From: Caldilineaceae bacterium
GTDB lineage: Bacteria; Chloroflexota; Anaerolineae; Caldilineales; Caldilineaceae
Assembly (NCBI GenBank): GCA_012032975.1
Contig: JAAUPU010000290.1
Span: 1 to 5,306 of the forward strand
Direction: 5' to 3'
Length of the DNA: 5,306 bases
The number at the start of each line of letters is the position of its first letter. Position 1 is the first letter of the stretch. Under the pieces are notes generated by a model. The model made no database searches, had not been told where the DNA came from, and saw nothing but the letters and a program-made list of their open reading frames with translations. The position numbers were made by a program, and so were the translations under genes. Below are positions 1-5,128 of the stretch, piece after piece.

Positions 1-366
1 GTAGATGCGCCCGGTTTCTACCTGTACCCGACGCACGTCCGCCAGTTGATCCAGCGTCGTGAAGCCAGGCTTGTCACTCATGAAATCCTTGCCGTGACGC
101 ATGACGCGGATGCCCAAGGGCGCCCGATCCTTCAGGATCGCCGACGAGATCACCAACTGGATCGACTCATCCTCCAGGATCGCATCGGCACTGGATGCGA
201 CGACGGCCTGGGGGTAGTAGTCGGTGTAGGTCTTGACCAGCTCCGGCTCATCTGCATAGACCGCGGCCAACTCTGCTCCGGCGGCGAGCAACAGATCGGT
301 CTGGCCATAGATGTGAAAGTGGTTGAGGCCAACGGCGGCGAAGCGAATGGTGGGTTGTGTGCTCAT
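1..366 (-). CDS. Gfo/Idh/MocA family oxidoreductase, N-terminal part (3' end outside window)
   Basis: Only the first 122 codons are in the window; the frame is open to the left edge. The translation starts MSTQPTIRFAAVGLNHFHIYG and has the alternating strand-helix pattern of a Rossmann NAD(P)-binding domain. A beta strand and turn lie at residues 7-21, a second strand (ELAAVYAD) at 32-39, and a DAILEDESIQLVISS segment at 61-75. The DKP motif at 98-100 takes the place of the family's usual EKP, whose lysine is catalytic. The glycine motif is the G-L-N-H-x-H-x-Y-G variant rather than GxGxxG. Family members oxidise or reduce sugars, inositols and related polyols with NAD(P); the substrate cannot be read from this part. 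The start is supported by AAGGAG (375-380 on the other strand) 8 nt before ATG. Upstream lies a 160-bp gap with a repeat, so it is probably the first gene of its unit. No clear promoter was seen. Confidence 0.88.
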   Translation of the reverse strand, partial: MSTQPTIRFAAVGLNHFHIYGQTDLLLAAGAELAAVYADEPELVKTYTDYYPQAVVASSADAILEDESIQLVISSAILKDRAPLGIRVMRHGKDFMSDKPGFTTLDQLADVRRVQVETGRIY

Positions 367-432
367 TGCTGACTCTCCTTGTGTTGATATTTGAAAATTC
401 GTAACCGCTCTGCGCTCACAAGAAATACTTGC

Positions 433-458
433 CACGAATTGCACGAATTAGACGAATT
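433..458. repeat. Three 9-bp-period direct repeats CACGAATT/CACGAATT/GACGAATT
   Basis: CACGAATT occurs at 433-440 and 442-449, and GACGAATT at 451-458, so the unit recurs exactly every 9 bases. On the minus strand it reads as AATTCGTn repeated. A related element in the opposite orientation, CGTGAAATTCG, lies at 474-484. From memory, strings of the CACGAATTACACGAATT type recur between genes in many environmental bacterial genomes, so this is probably a dispersed intergenic repeat. Its position upstream of the oxidoreductase start would also fit a regulator-binding array, which the sequence alone cannot distinguish. Apart from this and the small hairpin at 485-504, nothing recognisable lies between 381 and 529. 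Confidence 0.6.
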
Positions 459-484
459 TACCCTGGCACGCGTCGTGAAATTCG

Positions 485-504
485 AGGCATTCATGCCAAT
501 GCCT
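485..504. terminator. Small hairpin after the XTP/dITP pyrophosphatase gene, possible weak terminator
   Basis: AGGCATT (485-491) pairs perfectly with AATGCCT (498-504) across a 6-nt loop. It begins 25 nt beyond the stop of the minus-strand pyrophosphatase gene. Read in that gene's direction it is followed by CGAATTTCACG, which is not a proper T-run, so it would be an inefficient intrinsic terminator. It may instead be part of the adjacent intergenic repeat. Confidence 0.3.
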
Positions 505-529
505 TTGCAGCAACGAAAACGGGCTGGCT

Positions 530-1090
530 TCATACTTGCGGATTGCGCAGGCTCTGCAAATAGGTGCGCAACTGCTCAACCGCCCGGCTGCGCATGGAGA
601 CGGTTTCCTTCTCCGCAGGCGTCATCTCGGCAAAGGTCTTGTCCCAGCCGTCGGGCGAGAAGACGGGATCCCAGCCAAAGCCCAGGGAACCGCGTGGCGA
701 GCGAACGACCCGCCCATCCATCCTGCCCGAAAAAACCGCGCACCGCTCACCGTCATAGAAACCGAGGAACGTCTCTGCTGTAGCGCTTAGGTCGTCATAT
801 TCGGCCAGCATCTTGCAGATGCCGTCCACGCCGACAGAGTCCAAAAACCAGGCGACCAGCGCACCCGGCAGACCATTCCAGGCGTGGATCGACAGACCGG
901 TGTCCTCGACAAGCACGGGCTGATTCACCAGACTGTACGCCGCGCGCGCCTTCTGTTCGATCACCGCCTGGACCTTTATCGCCTGTACTTCTGGCAGCTC
1001 CAATCTGACCTGTTGGAGCGGAAATCCCAGCGCGTCTCGCACCTGTTCAAATTTGTGGCGATTGCCTGTGGCAAATAGAAGCTGTATCAT
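530..1090 (-). CDS. rdgB: XTP/dITP diphosphatase (RdgB/HAM1/ITPA family)
   Basis: A complete protein of 186 residues, close to the usual 190-200. The family hydrolyses dITP, ITP and XTP to the monophosphate and pyrophosphate, keeping deaminated purines out of DNA and RNA. Family landmarks appear in order: ATGNRHKFEQ (7-16, N-terminal phosphate-binding motif with N10 and K13), VEDTGL (61-66, acidic catalytic and metal site), NGLPGALVAWFL (72-83), GFGWDP (137-142), FAEM (153-156) and K161. The LPGxxxxWFL and FGWDPxFxPDG patterns resemble eukaryotic and archaeal ITPA more than E. coli RdgB. The base-contact SHR triad reads S165-M166-R167, so His is replaced by Met. I chose ATG at 1088-1090 because the motif normally starts within about ten residues of the N-terminus. 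An in-frame TTG at 1112-1114 would add eight residues. No strong SD precedes the ATG; GGAG lies about 13 nt upstream. It is divergent from the patatin gene with 52 bp between. Confidence 0.93.
   Translation of the reverse strand: MIQLLFATGNRHKFEQVRDALGFPLQQVRLELPEVQAIKVQAVIEQKARAAYSLVNQPVLVEDTGLSIHAWNGLPGALVAWFLDSVGVDGICKMLAEYDDLSATAETFLGFYDGERCAVFSGRMDGRVVRSPRGSLGFGWDPVFSPDGWDKTFAEMTPAEKETVSMRSRAVEQLRTYLQSLRNPQV
1062..1090 (+). promoter_or_regulatory. Candidate sigma-70-type promoter for the patatin gene
   Basis: TTGCCT (1062-1067), a 17-nt spacer and TATCAT (1085-1090) match the -35/-10 consensus at 4 of 6 and 5 of 6 positions. Transcription would begin near 1097, giving a leader of roughly 45 nt before the ATG at 1143. 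The -10 element coincides exactly with the reverse complement of the pyrophosphatase start codon, so polymerase here would sit on the 5' end of the divergent gene. This was found by eye, and the match could be chance. Confidence 0.45.
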
Positions 1091-1142
1091 ATCGTCAAGA
1101 ATTCTCCACGCCAAGATGGTCTTTCAGAGAAAGGTACATGGG

Positions 1143-2111
1143 ATGGAACTCGATCTCGTATTTGAAGGCGGCGGCGCCAAGGGCATTGCCCTGCTCGGCG
1201 CATGGCAAGCGCTGCAAGCGCAAGGACATGGCTACAATCGCGTCCTCGGCACATCGGCCGGTGCGATCATGGCCACCTTCCTGGCCGCCGGCCTCACCAC
1301 CGATGAGATGCTGGAAGCGCTAACCGAAAAAGAGAATGGCGTCTCGGTCTTCACCTCGTTCCTGGGCGATCCGCGCCCATTCAGCGAAGAAGAGGTCAAG
1401 TCCGGCGCGCTGGCTACTCTTCTGCAGGAGTTCAACTTGCCCTATGCGCCAGATTGGCTGGAAGCCCCCGCCAAAGCCGGCCTGTTGAATGCAATCGCCG
1501 AACACCCCAAATTCTCCCATCTGCTCGGCCTGGTCGAACGGGGTGGCTGGTATGCGGCGGATGCCTTCGTCACCTGGATGACGCGCCATCTGGATTCTGG
1601 CGAGTTCGATGGCCAGCCACGTCGCTTCAGTGCGCTGTCGCTGGCCGATTTACATGCCAAGACCGGCGTCCACCTCTCGCTCGTCGCGTCGGATACAACC
1701 GGCGGACGAATGCTGGTGCTCAACCATCTGACCACTCCCGACTTGCCCATCACCTGGGCCGTGCGCATGTCCATGAGCATCCCCTTGCTCTGGGAGGAAG
1801 TACTCTGGCGCGCCGAATGGGGCGCATACCGCGAAGAATCGATGGTCGGCAATGCCATCGTCGATGGCGGTCTGCTCTCCAATTTCCCCATCGAACTCTT
1901 CCTCTCTGACCTCTTCAACATTACCGACGTGATGGGACCAAAGTCGGGAGCGCCGGTGCTGGGGCTTTTCATCGACGAACGGTTGAGATTGCCCACCCCC
2001 CGTGGTGGTACTGCCGGCCGCGGCCCCAAGATCGACCTCAACCAGCTCTCCACCGTCCAGCGGCTGATGCGCCTGGTCAACACCGCGACTACCGCCCACG
2101 ACAAATGGTGA
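1143..2111 (+). CDS. Patatin-like phospholipase (RssA-like), reading frame ends early by frameshift
   Basis: A patatin-family serine acyl hydrolase, expected to cleave fatty acyl chains from lipids through a Ser-Asp dyad. The oxyanion-hole motif GGGAKG is at residues 9-14, the nucleophile motif GTSAG is at 36-40 (Ser38), and the DGG motif supplies Asp241. All catalytic elements are therefore present. No signal peptide is seen, so it is probably cytoplasmic or peripheral to the membrane. I chose ATG 1143 because AAAGG (1130-1134) lies 8 nt upstream and the GGG motif normally follows the start closely. The open frame extends up to 30 codons further, over the divergent gene. As given it has 322 residues and stops at TGA 2109-2111 just after AHDKW. 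Homology-like sequence continues in another frame (next entry). Correcting two one-base deletions gives 399 residues ending at 2340. The gene may be functional if these are sequencing errors. It faces away from the pyrophosphatase gene and is followed on the same strand by the nuclease-like gene. Confidence 0.9.
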   Translation: MELDLVFEGGGAKGIALLGAWQALQAQGHGYNRVLGTSAGAIMATFLAAGLTTDEMLEALTEKENGVSVFTSFLGDPRPFSEEEVKSGALATLLQEFNLPYAPDWLEAPAKAGLLNAIAEHPKFSHLLGLVERGGWYAADAFVTWMTRHLDSGEFDGQPRRFSALSLADLHAKTGVHLSLVASDTTGGRMLVLNHLTTPDLPITWAVRMSMSIPLLWEEVLWRAEWGAYREESMVGNAIVDGGLLSNFPIELFLSDLFNITDVMGPKSGAPVLGLFIDERLRLPTPRGGTAGRGPKIDLNQLSTVQRLMRLVNTATTAHDKW

Positions 2112-2340
2112 TCGACGCCTATAGCGGTTTGGTCGTGCGGCTGCCGGCCTATGGCTATGGCACCACGAATTCGACATGGACGACGACCGTCGCAACCGGC
2201 TGATCGACGCGGCGCGTGCGGCCACCGAGCAACACCTCGCCCAGCATCCGCCTGGCGTCACCCGGCGTGGCGCTGCCAGCACAGAGGCTGCGGCACAACG
2301 TGTGGCCAATGAAATCGCGGCCGATCTGTTGCTTGAATGA
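2105..2340 (+). pseudogene. Out-of-frame C-terminal end of the patatin-like protein (two frameshifts)
   Basis: After the patatin stop, the frame one base back reads MVIDAYSGLVVRLPAYGYG then TTN from 2105 to 2170. A further step back of one base, from 2170, reads FDMDDDRRNRLIDAARAA and runs to a TGA at 2338-2340. The segments join smoothly as AHDK-MVIDAY and YGTTN-FDMDDD, which is the expected C-terminal style of bacterial patatins (VRLPxxGYGTTxFD, then a charged helix). Each join needs one extra base, in the AAA run at 2103-2105 and in the TT at 2170-2171. With both restored, the total from 1143 to 2340 is exactly 400 codons including the stop. The last 25 residues are Ala-rich and helical. 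It could be sequencing error or true decay. No canonical slippery heptamer is present, so programmed frameshifting is unlikely. Confidence 0.8.
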
Positions 2341-2433
2341 TTGCGCCTGCGCCTGGACACACAATCATACACGGGGCAACGACCGATGCAAACCGCAGGC
2401 AATGTCGATTGTGCCCTGCCAAAAGAGCAAGGT

Positions 2434-2462
2434 TTGAAGCACTTTGACAGGTATGCTAAACT
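2434..2462 (+). promoter_or_regulatory. Candidate promoter for the PD-(D/E)XK-like gene
   Basis: TTGAAG (2434-2439), a 17-nt spacer and TAAACT (2457-2462) resemble a sigma-70 promoter, each box matching 4 of 6 positions. It lies 94 bp after the corrected patatin end. Transcription would begin near 2469. That would exclude starts at TTG 2341 and ATG 2386 and favour a start near 2494-2500. Otherwise 2341-2493 shows no gene, repeat or terminator that I can support. Confidence 0.35.
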
Positions 2463-2487
2463 GACCACATTGAGCGGAACACGATCT

Positions 2488-2502
2488 GCGAGGGTGCAAA
2501 TT
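2488..2502 (+). promoter_or_regulatory. Ribosome-binding site that bears on the start of the PD-(D/E)XK-like gene
   Basis: GAGG at 2490-2493 is the only good Shine-Dalgarno match near the expected N-terminus. It touches the in-frame GTG at 2494, which is too close to serve it. It lies 6 nt before an in-frame ATT at 2500-2502, which begins the reading ITQQTNDEA. Ideal spacing therefore points to ATT, a very rare start codon, or to ATG if the third base is a sequencing error. The conservative call is GTG 2494. Confidence 0.35.
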
Positions 2503-3129
2503 ACACAACAAACGAACGACGAGGCAATCGCCGAAATCTGGCAGTTATTCAGAGAGACGACCGCGGCATTCAAAGAAACTGATGCAAGGTTGGATCAGCG
2601 CTTCTCGGAGACTGATGCGAGGTTGGATCAGCGCTTCGCAGAGACAAATGCCGAAGTCGCCAGGACTAACGCCAACTTGCAGAAGTTGGAGGGTCTCTTT
2701 GGCAACCAGTGGGGACGGTTGATCGAGGCGCTTGTACAACCCAGTGTGCTGAACCTCTTCCAGAAACGCAACCACAATGTGCGGCGCCTGCATCAACGCT
2801 CCAAGGCGCAGGTGAATGGCTCAACGATGGAGATCGATCTGATCCTTGAGGACGGGGACGAGGTGATTCCGATCGACGTCAAGACTACGCTAACGGTGGA
2901 GGCAGTCGATGACTTCCTGACCGACCTTGCCGACTTTACCAGGTTTTTTCCGAGTTATACGAACCATCGGATCTATGGTGGGGTAGCCGGGCTGGAAGTC
3001 CCTCAAGATGTGGGGCGGTATGCCTATAGAAAGGGGCTTTTCGTGCTGAAAATCACAGGCGACGATCTGGTGCAGATCATGAACGATGAAGGATTTCAGC
3101 CACGGGATTTTGGCCCGTCCGCCCACTGA
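2494..3129 (+). CDS. Coiled-coil PD-(D/E)XK nuclease-like protein (DUF3782-like)
   Basis: From GTG 2494 the protein has 211 residues, typical for this uncharacterised family as I recall it. Residues 10-27 (EAIAEIWQLFRETTAAFK) form a helix. Residues 28-66 form a charged coiled coil made of 11-residue repeats ETDARLDQRF(S/A). The C-terminal domain (about 67-205) looks like a restriction-endonuclease fold: an acidic residue in the first helix (E78), then MEID (D115), a beta hairpin, and IPIDVK with D128 and K130. This gives D-x12-D-x-K, a plausible intact metal-binding site. The coiled coil probably mediates oligomerisation. No substrate is known to me, and nuclease activity is inferred from the motif only. 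The start is uncertain: ATG 2386, TTG 2470 and ATT 2500 are in-frame alternatives. The gene is probably transcribed alone and is closed by the terminator 17 bp after its stop. Confidence 0.8.
   Translation: MQITQQTNDEAIAEIWQLFRETTAAFKETDARLDQRFSETDARLDQRFAETNAEVARTNANLQKLEGLFGNQWGRLIEALVQPSVLNLFQKRNHNVRRLHQRSKAQVNGSTMEIDLILEDGDEVIPIDVKTTLTVEAVDDFLTDLADFTRFFPSYTNHRIYGGVAGLEVPQDVGRYAYRKGLFVLKITGDDLVQIMNDEGFQPRDFGPSAH
2575..2640 (+). repeat. Two 33-bp tandem repeats encoding coiled-coil units
   Basis: 2575-2607 and 2608-2640 are near-identical 33-bp copies. They share the core ATGCnAGGTTGGATCAGCGC and differ at only a few bases. A degraded third copy starts at 2641 with GAGACAAATGCC. Each copy encodes 11 residues (ETDARLDQRF plus S or A), and the unit length is a multiple of three, so copy-number changes would keep the frame. 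High identity implies recent duplication or conversion. Confidence 0.9.
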
Positions 3130-3145
3130 TCGAGCTGACGCAATA

Positions 3146-3176
3146 AAAAGGGGCTGACATGAAGTCAGCCCCTTTT
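3146..3176. terminator. Strong bidirectional intrinsic terminator between convergent units
   Basis: AAAAGGGGCTGAC (3146-3158) pairs perfectly with GTCAGCCCCTTTT (3164-3176) around the 5-nt loop ATGAA, giving a 13-bp stem with a GC-rich core and A/T flanks. Rightward it ends in TTTTCT and leftward in TTTTTATTG, so it can terminate in both directions. It lies 16 bp after the plus-strand nuclease-like gene and 34 bp beyond the stop of the minus-strand permease remnant, where convergent units need it. Confidence 0.93.
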
Positions 3177-3210
3177 CTAATTGGCGCAACTCTCTGCCAA
3201 TCCGCCGTTC

Positions 3211-3610
3211 CTATCCGTGATGCCCCATGCGCAGCGCATCGAAGAGCCTGGCGTTGAGCGCACGCAGCAGGATCGCCAGCTCGACCACGACCATACACCC
3301 GGCGAAGATCAGCGCTAACCAGAGCGTCTCCTCGCGTGCGATCAGCGGGATCAACGGCGGCAAGGGCGCGCCCGCGCCATCCGGGATACGAAAAAAAGGC
3401 GCAAAGAACGTAGCAGTCAACAACCCCAATCGTGGCCCCGGCCAGCGCGCCGCAGGCGGTCAGCAAGCCATATTCCAGCCCGATCTGGCCGATCATTTGC
3501 CGTCGCAACAACCCCACCGCTCGCAATACTCCAAACTGATAAAGCCGCTCGCGCAACGACGCGTGGCTGTGGATCAGCAGCGCCAGCACTGCCATCACCG
3601 TCGCGGCCAG
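3211..3610 (-). pseudogene. C-terminal remnant of an FtsX/MacB-type ABC transporter permease, frameshifted
   Basis: The frame from 3610 downward reads LAATVMAVLALLIHSHASL then RERLYQFGVLRAVGLLRRQ, continuing to GALAGATIG. A second frame continues LLTATFFAPFF and ends ILLRALNARLFDALRMGHHG at TAG 3211-3213. Together they give the typical end of an FtsX domain: three hydrophobic segments (LAATVMAVLALL; YGLLTACGALAGATIGLLTA; LWLALIFAGCMVVVELAILL), the signature [Y/F]xFGVLRAxGL after the first, and a short ALRxG tail. The frames join if one G is removed from the GGGG run (CCCC at 3424-3427 on the plus strand), giving 132 residues. Full permeases have several hundred residues, so the N-terminal majority, with its extracytoplasmic domain, is missing. 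The fragment has no start of its own. It begins inside the GH4 reading frame and lies before the shared terminator. Confidence 0.82.
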
Positions 3611-4925
3611 GCATGGCCAGAAGATCGTCCAACACCGCAGCGGCCTGGTCGTATGCGTGCGTCTGATGGCTCTCCAGTGCATTGTAGAGCAACATCGAAC
3701 GGTCTCCGGTTCGATAGGCCAACAGTTCGCGTTCCATCTCCAGCCATTCGGGCAGGATCTGCTCCAGCATTATTTTGGCGGGAAGCGGCGGCACGCGTAG
3801 CGGCTGGATTCCCTTCATGTTGACGACAGCAGGCACCTCGACCACCACATCATCGGGTATGCCAGGCAGCGCGCCGTTGTTGGGCACATTCACCTGGAAG
3901 TAGCCCTCATGGTTGTTGACCAGGCCGTCTATGATCGGGACCTGCTGTTCGCGCGTCTTTTCACCGCCCAGTTCGGCGACCAAACTGGCCTTGGCGTCGT
4001 TGGCAATCCGGGTCATCTGTGCGATGCGCTTTTCCAGATTTTCCACAAAATAGGGGCGCGCCAGCTCTGTGTCGGGACCGCCCCAGGGCTGGCCAAACCA
4101 ACGAAACTTGGTCTCCTGATTGGTGTGATACCACCAGCCGCCCCGCCGAGGGCTGTCGCCGATGGGCATCAGCCCGAACATCTGGTACTGGTGGATCGCG
4201 CCGCGCGACATCTGGATGTCGTGGGTGCGTTCGGCCACGTGGGTGTTCCAGTAGCGTTCGCCCTCCTCCTTGATCCAGGCGTCCAGAATGGGGTAGGCAT
4301 CCTTGCCTTCGTGGATGAAGTCGGTGAGCCAGATGTTGTGGTTCAGCCCCGGCGCTTGCCAGGTCAAGTCAGTCATCTTCTCGACTTTCAGGCCGAGGAC
4401 GCGGGCGATTTCATAGACGCCGTAGTGCCCATGGCAAAGCCCACAGATCTTGATATCCGTCTCGCGCGTCATCAGTGTGCAGCCCTGAAAGACCGGATTT
4501 CCCGACTGGATCAGCCAGGCATCCGGGCAGATCTCCTCCATGTCGCGCGCGACGCCGAGCATCAGGTTGAAGTTGTAGAAGCTGCCCAGGCTCACACCGC
4601 CGTAGTGATAACCATGCCTGGCCGTCACATCGCGCATGTCTCGCTGGTGATGGTGCGATTTGACCGCAGCCGTGTTGATGACGAAGTCGGCGTCCTGCAG
4701 CGCCGTACGGCGATCCGTCGTGCTTTCGATCTGCAAGTCCGAGCCAAGCTCGTCGCTGTAACGCTCGGCCAGCCGCTGGATCATTGCCAGCCGCTCCTCG
4801 TCGATGTCCATGAAGTGGACGAGGCTGCCGGCCAGACTGCGCGTCAGACAGATGTCCTTGACCAAACCAAGTGAGAAAGTCGCGCTGCCGGCGCCGATGA
4901 CGCCGATCTTGATGGGTGTTGACAT
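3417..4925 (-). CDS. Glycoside hydrolase family 4 enzyme with an aberrant C-terminus
   Basis: An NAD- and metal-dependent GH4 glycosidase, likely cytoplasmic, annotated in relatives as alpha-glucosidase, alpha-galactosidase or alpha-galacturonidase; the exact sugar is not determinable here. Evidence: dinucleotide-binding GVIGAGSATFS (8-18), MDID (39-42), DADFVIN (78-84), GNP (142-144), the metal-site motif GLCHGHYG (162-169, C164 and H165), GLNHNIW (193-199) with H196, and the C-terminal block VNVPNNGALPGIPDDVVVEV (345-364) followed by KGIQPLRVPPLP. ATG 4925 is preceded by AAGGA with 7-nt spacing. GH4-like sequence ends at LLAMPG (about residue 440, near 3606). Residues 441-502 are an out-of-frame reading of permease DNA, so the native stop and probably 10-20 residues are lost. 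Total length is 502 against roughly 430-480 for the family. It lies 21 bp downstream of the Uma2 remnant. Confidence 0.93.
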   Translation of the reverse strand: MSTPIKIGVIGAGSATFSLGLVKDICLTRSLAGSLVHFMDIDEERLAMIQRLAERYSDELGSDLQIESTTDRRTALQDADFVINTAAVKSHHHQRDMRDVTARHGYHYGGVSLGSFYNFNLMLGVARDMEEICPDAWLIQSGNPVFQGCTLMTRETDIKICGLCHGHYGVYEIARVLGLKVEKMTDLTWQAPGLNHNIWLTDFIHEGKDAYPILDAWIKEEGERYWNTHVAERTHDIQMSRGAIHQYQMFGLMPIGDSPRRGGWWYHTNQETKFRWFGQPWGGPDTELARPYFVENLEKRIAQMTRIANDAKASLVAELGGEKTREQQVPIIDGLVNNHEGYFQVNVPNNGALPGIPDDVVVEVPAVVNMKGIQPLRVPPLPAKIMLEQILPEWLEMERELLAYRTGDRSMLLYNALESHQTHAYDQAAAVLDDLLAMPGRDGDGSAGAADPQPRVVARAALSVWSIASGGVVATANDRPDRAGIWLADRLRRAGRGHDWGC

Positions 4926-4946
4926 AAGTATATCCTTGTTGATGTT

Positions 4947-5080
4947 CTATAGGCTGTGGTTGGCAGAACTGCCCGCCAACACAAAGATCTCACCCCGAAA
5001 AACTCGCCACGATGTTCGGATCGCTCCTCCAAGAGCAGATACTCTTTCTCGGGAAAGATGTGTTTGTGCGTCGTCTCCAC
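4947..5080 (-). pseudogene. Uma2-family (DUF820, PD-(D/E)XK) N-terminal remnant, frameshifted and truncated
   Basis: From GTG 5080 the frame reads VETTHKHIFPEKEYLLLEER then SEHRGEFF, to 4997. A second frame, one base back, continues RGEIFVLAGSSANHSL to TAG 4947-4949. Joined, this gives the opening of an Uma2 protein (FsPEEYLxLExxSExRxEFFxGEIFxMAGxSxNHsl). One base is missing in the TTTTTCGGGG tract (4993-5002 on the plus strand). Only 44 of the usual 185-200 residues remain, and the acidic and lysine residues of the nuclease site, which come later, are absent. GTG is supported by GAGAGG 7 nt upstream (5088-5093 on the plus strand). The remnant starts 48 bp after the nitroreductase stop. It breaks off where the GH4 leader begins, so it cannot be functional as shown. 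Confidence 0.75.
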
Positions 5081-5128
5081 CGAACCACCTCTCGGTCACC
5101 TGCCAAAAACCAATGCGCACTTCGACAC

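Noticed and set aside
412..421. GCGCTCACAA, a perfect match to half of a symmetric lac-type operator
   Set aside because: Only one half-site is present, with no inverted partner nearby and no LacI-family gene in the window.
2095..2175. Programmed ribosomal frameshifting in the patatin gene
   Set aside because: Neither site has a canonical slippery heptamer, and two successive -1 events 65 bases apart would be required. Single-base errors in short runs are simpler.
1650..2573. Long minus-strand open frame (307 codons) opposite the patatin gene
   Set aside because: It is antisense to the patatin protein and its C-terminal remnant. The composition is Ser/Arg/Ala-rich with no domain pattern, so it is a shadow.
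1143..3129. Patatin plus PD-(D/E)XK-like protein as a two-gene antiphage system
   Set aside because: No sensor, nucleotidyltransferase, NTPase or other defence partner is present. The genes are separated by about 150 bp with a separate candidate promoter, and both families are common outside defence loci.
3909..4874. Long plus-strand open frame (321 codons) opposite GH4
   Set aside because: It is fully antisense to the clearly conserved GH4 protein. Its translation shows no recognisable domain, and it is explained by GC-rich codon bias of the real gene.
4959..4980. Nested inverted repeats (GTTGGC/GCCAAC and GGCAG/CTGCC) as an operator for GH4
   Set aside because: The bases encode the conserved LAGSSAN stretch of the Uma2 remnant, so coding constraint explains them. 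Kept only as a low-interest dyad observation.
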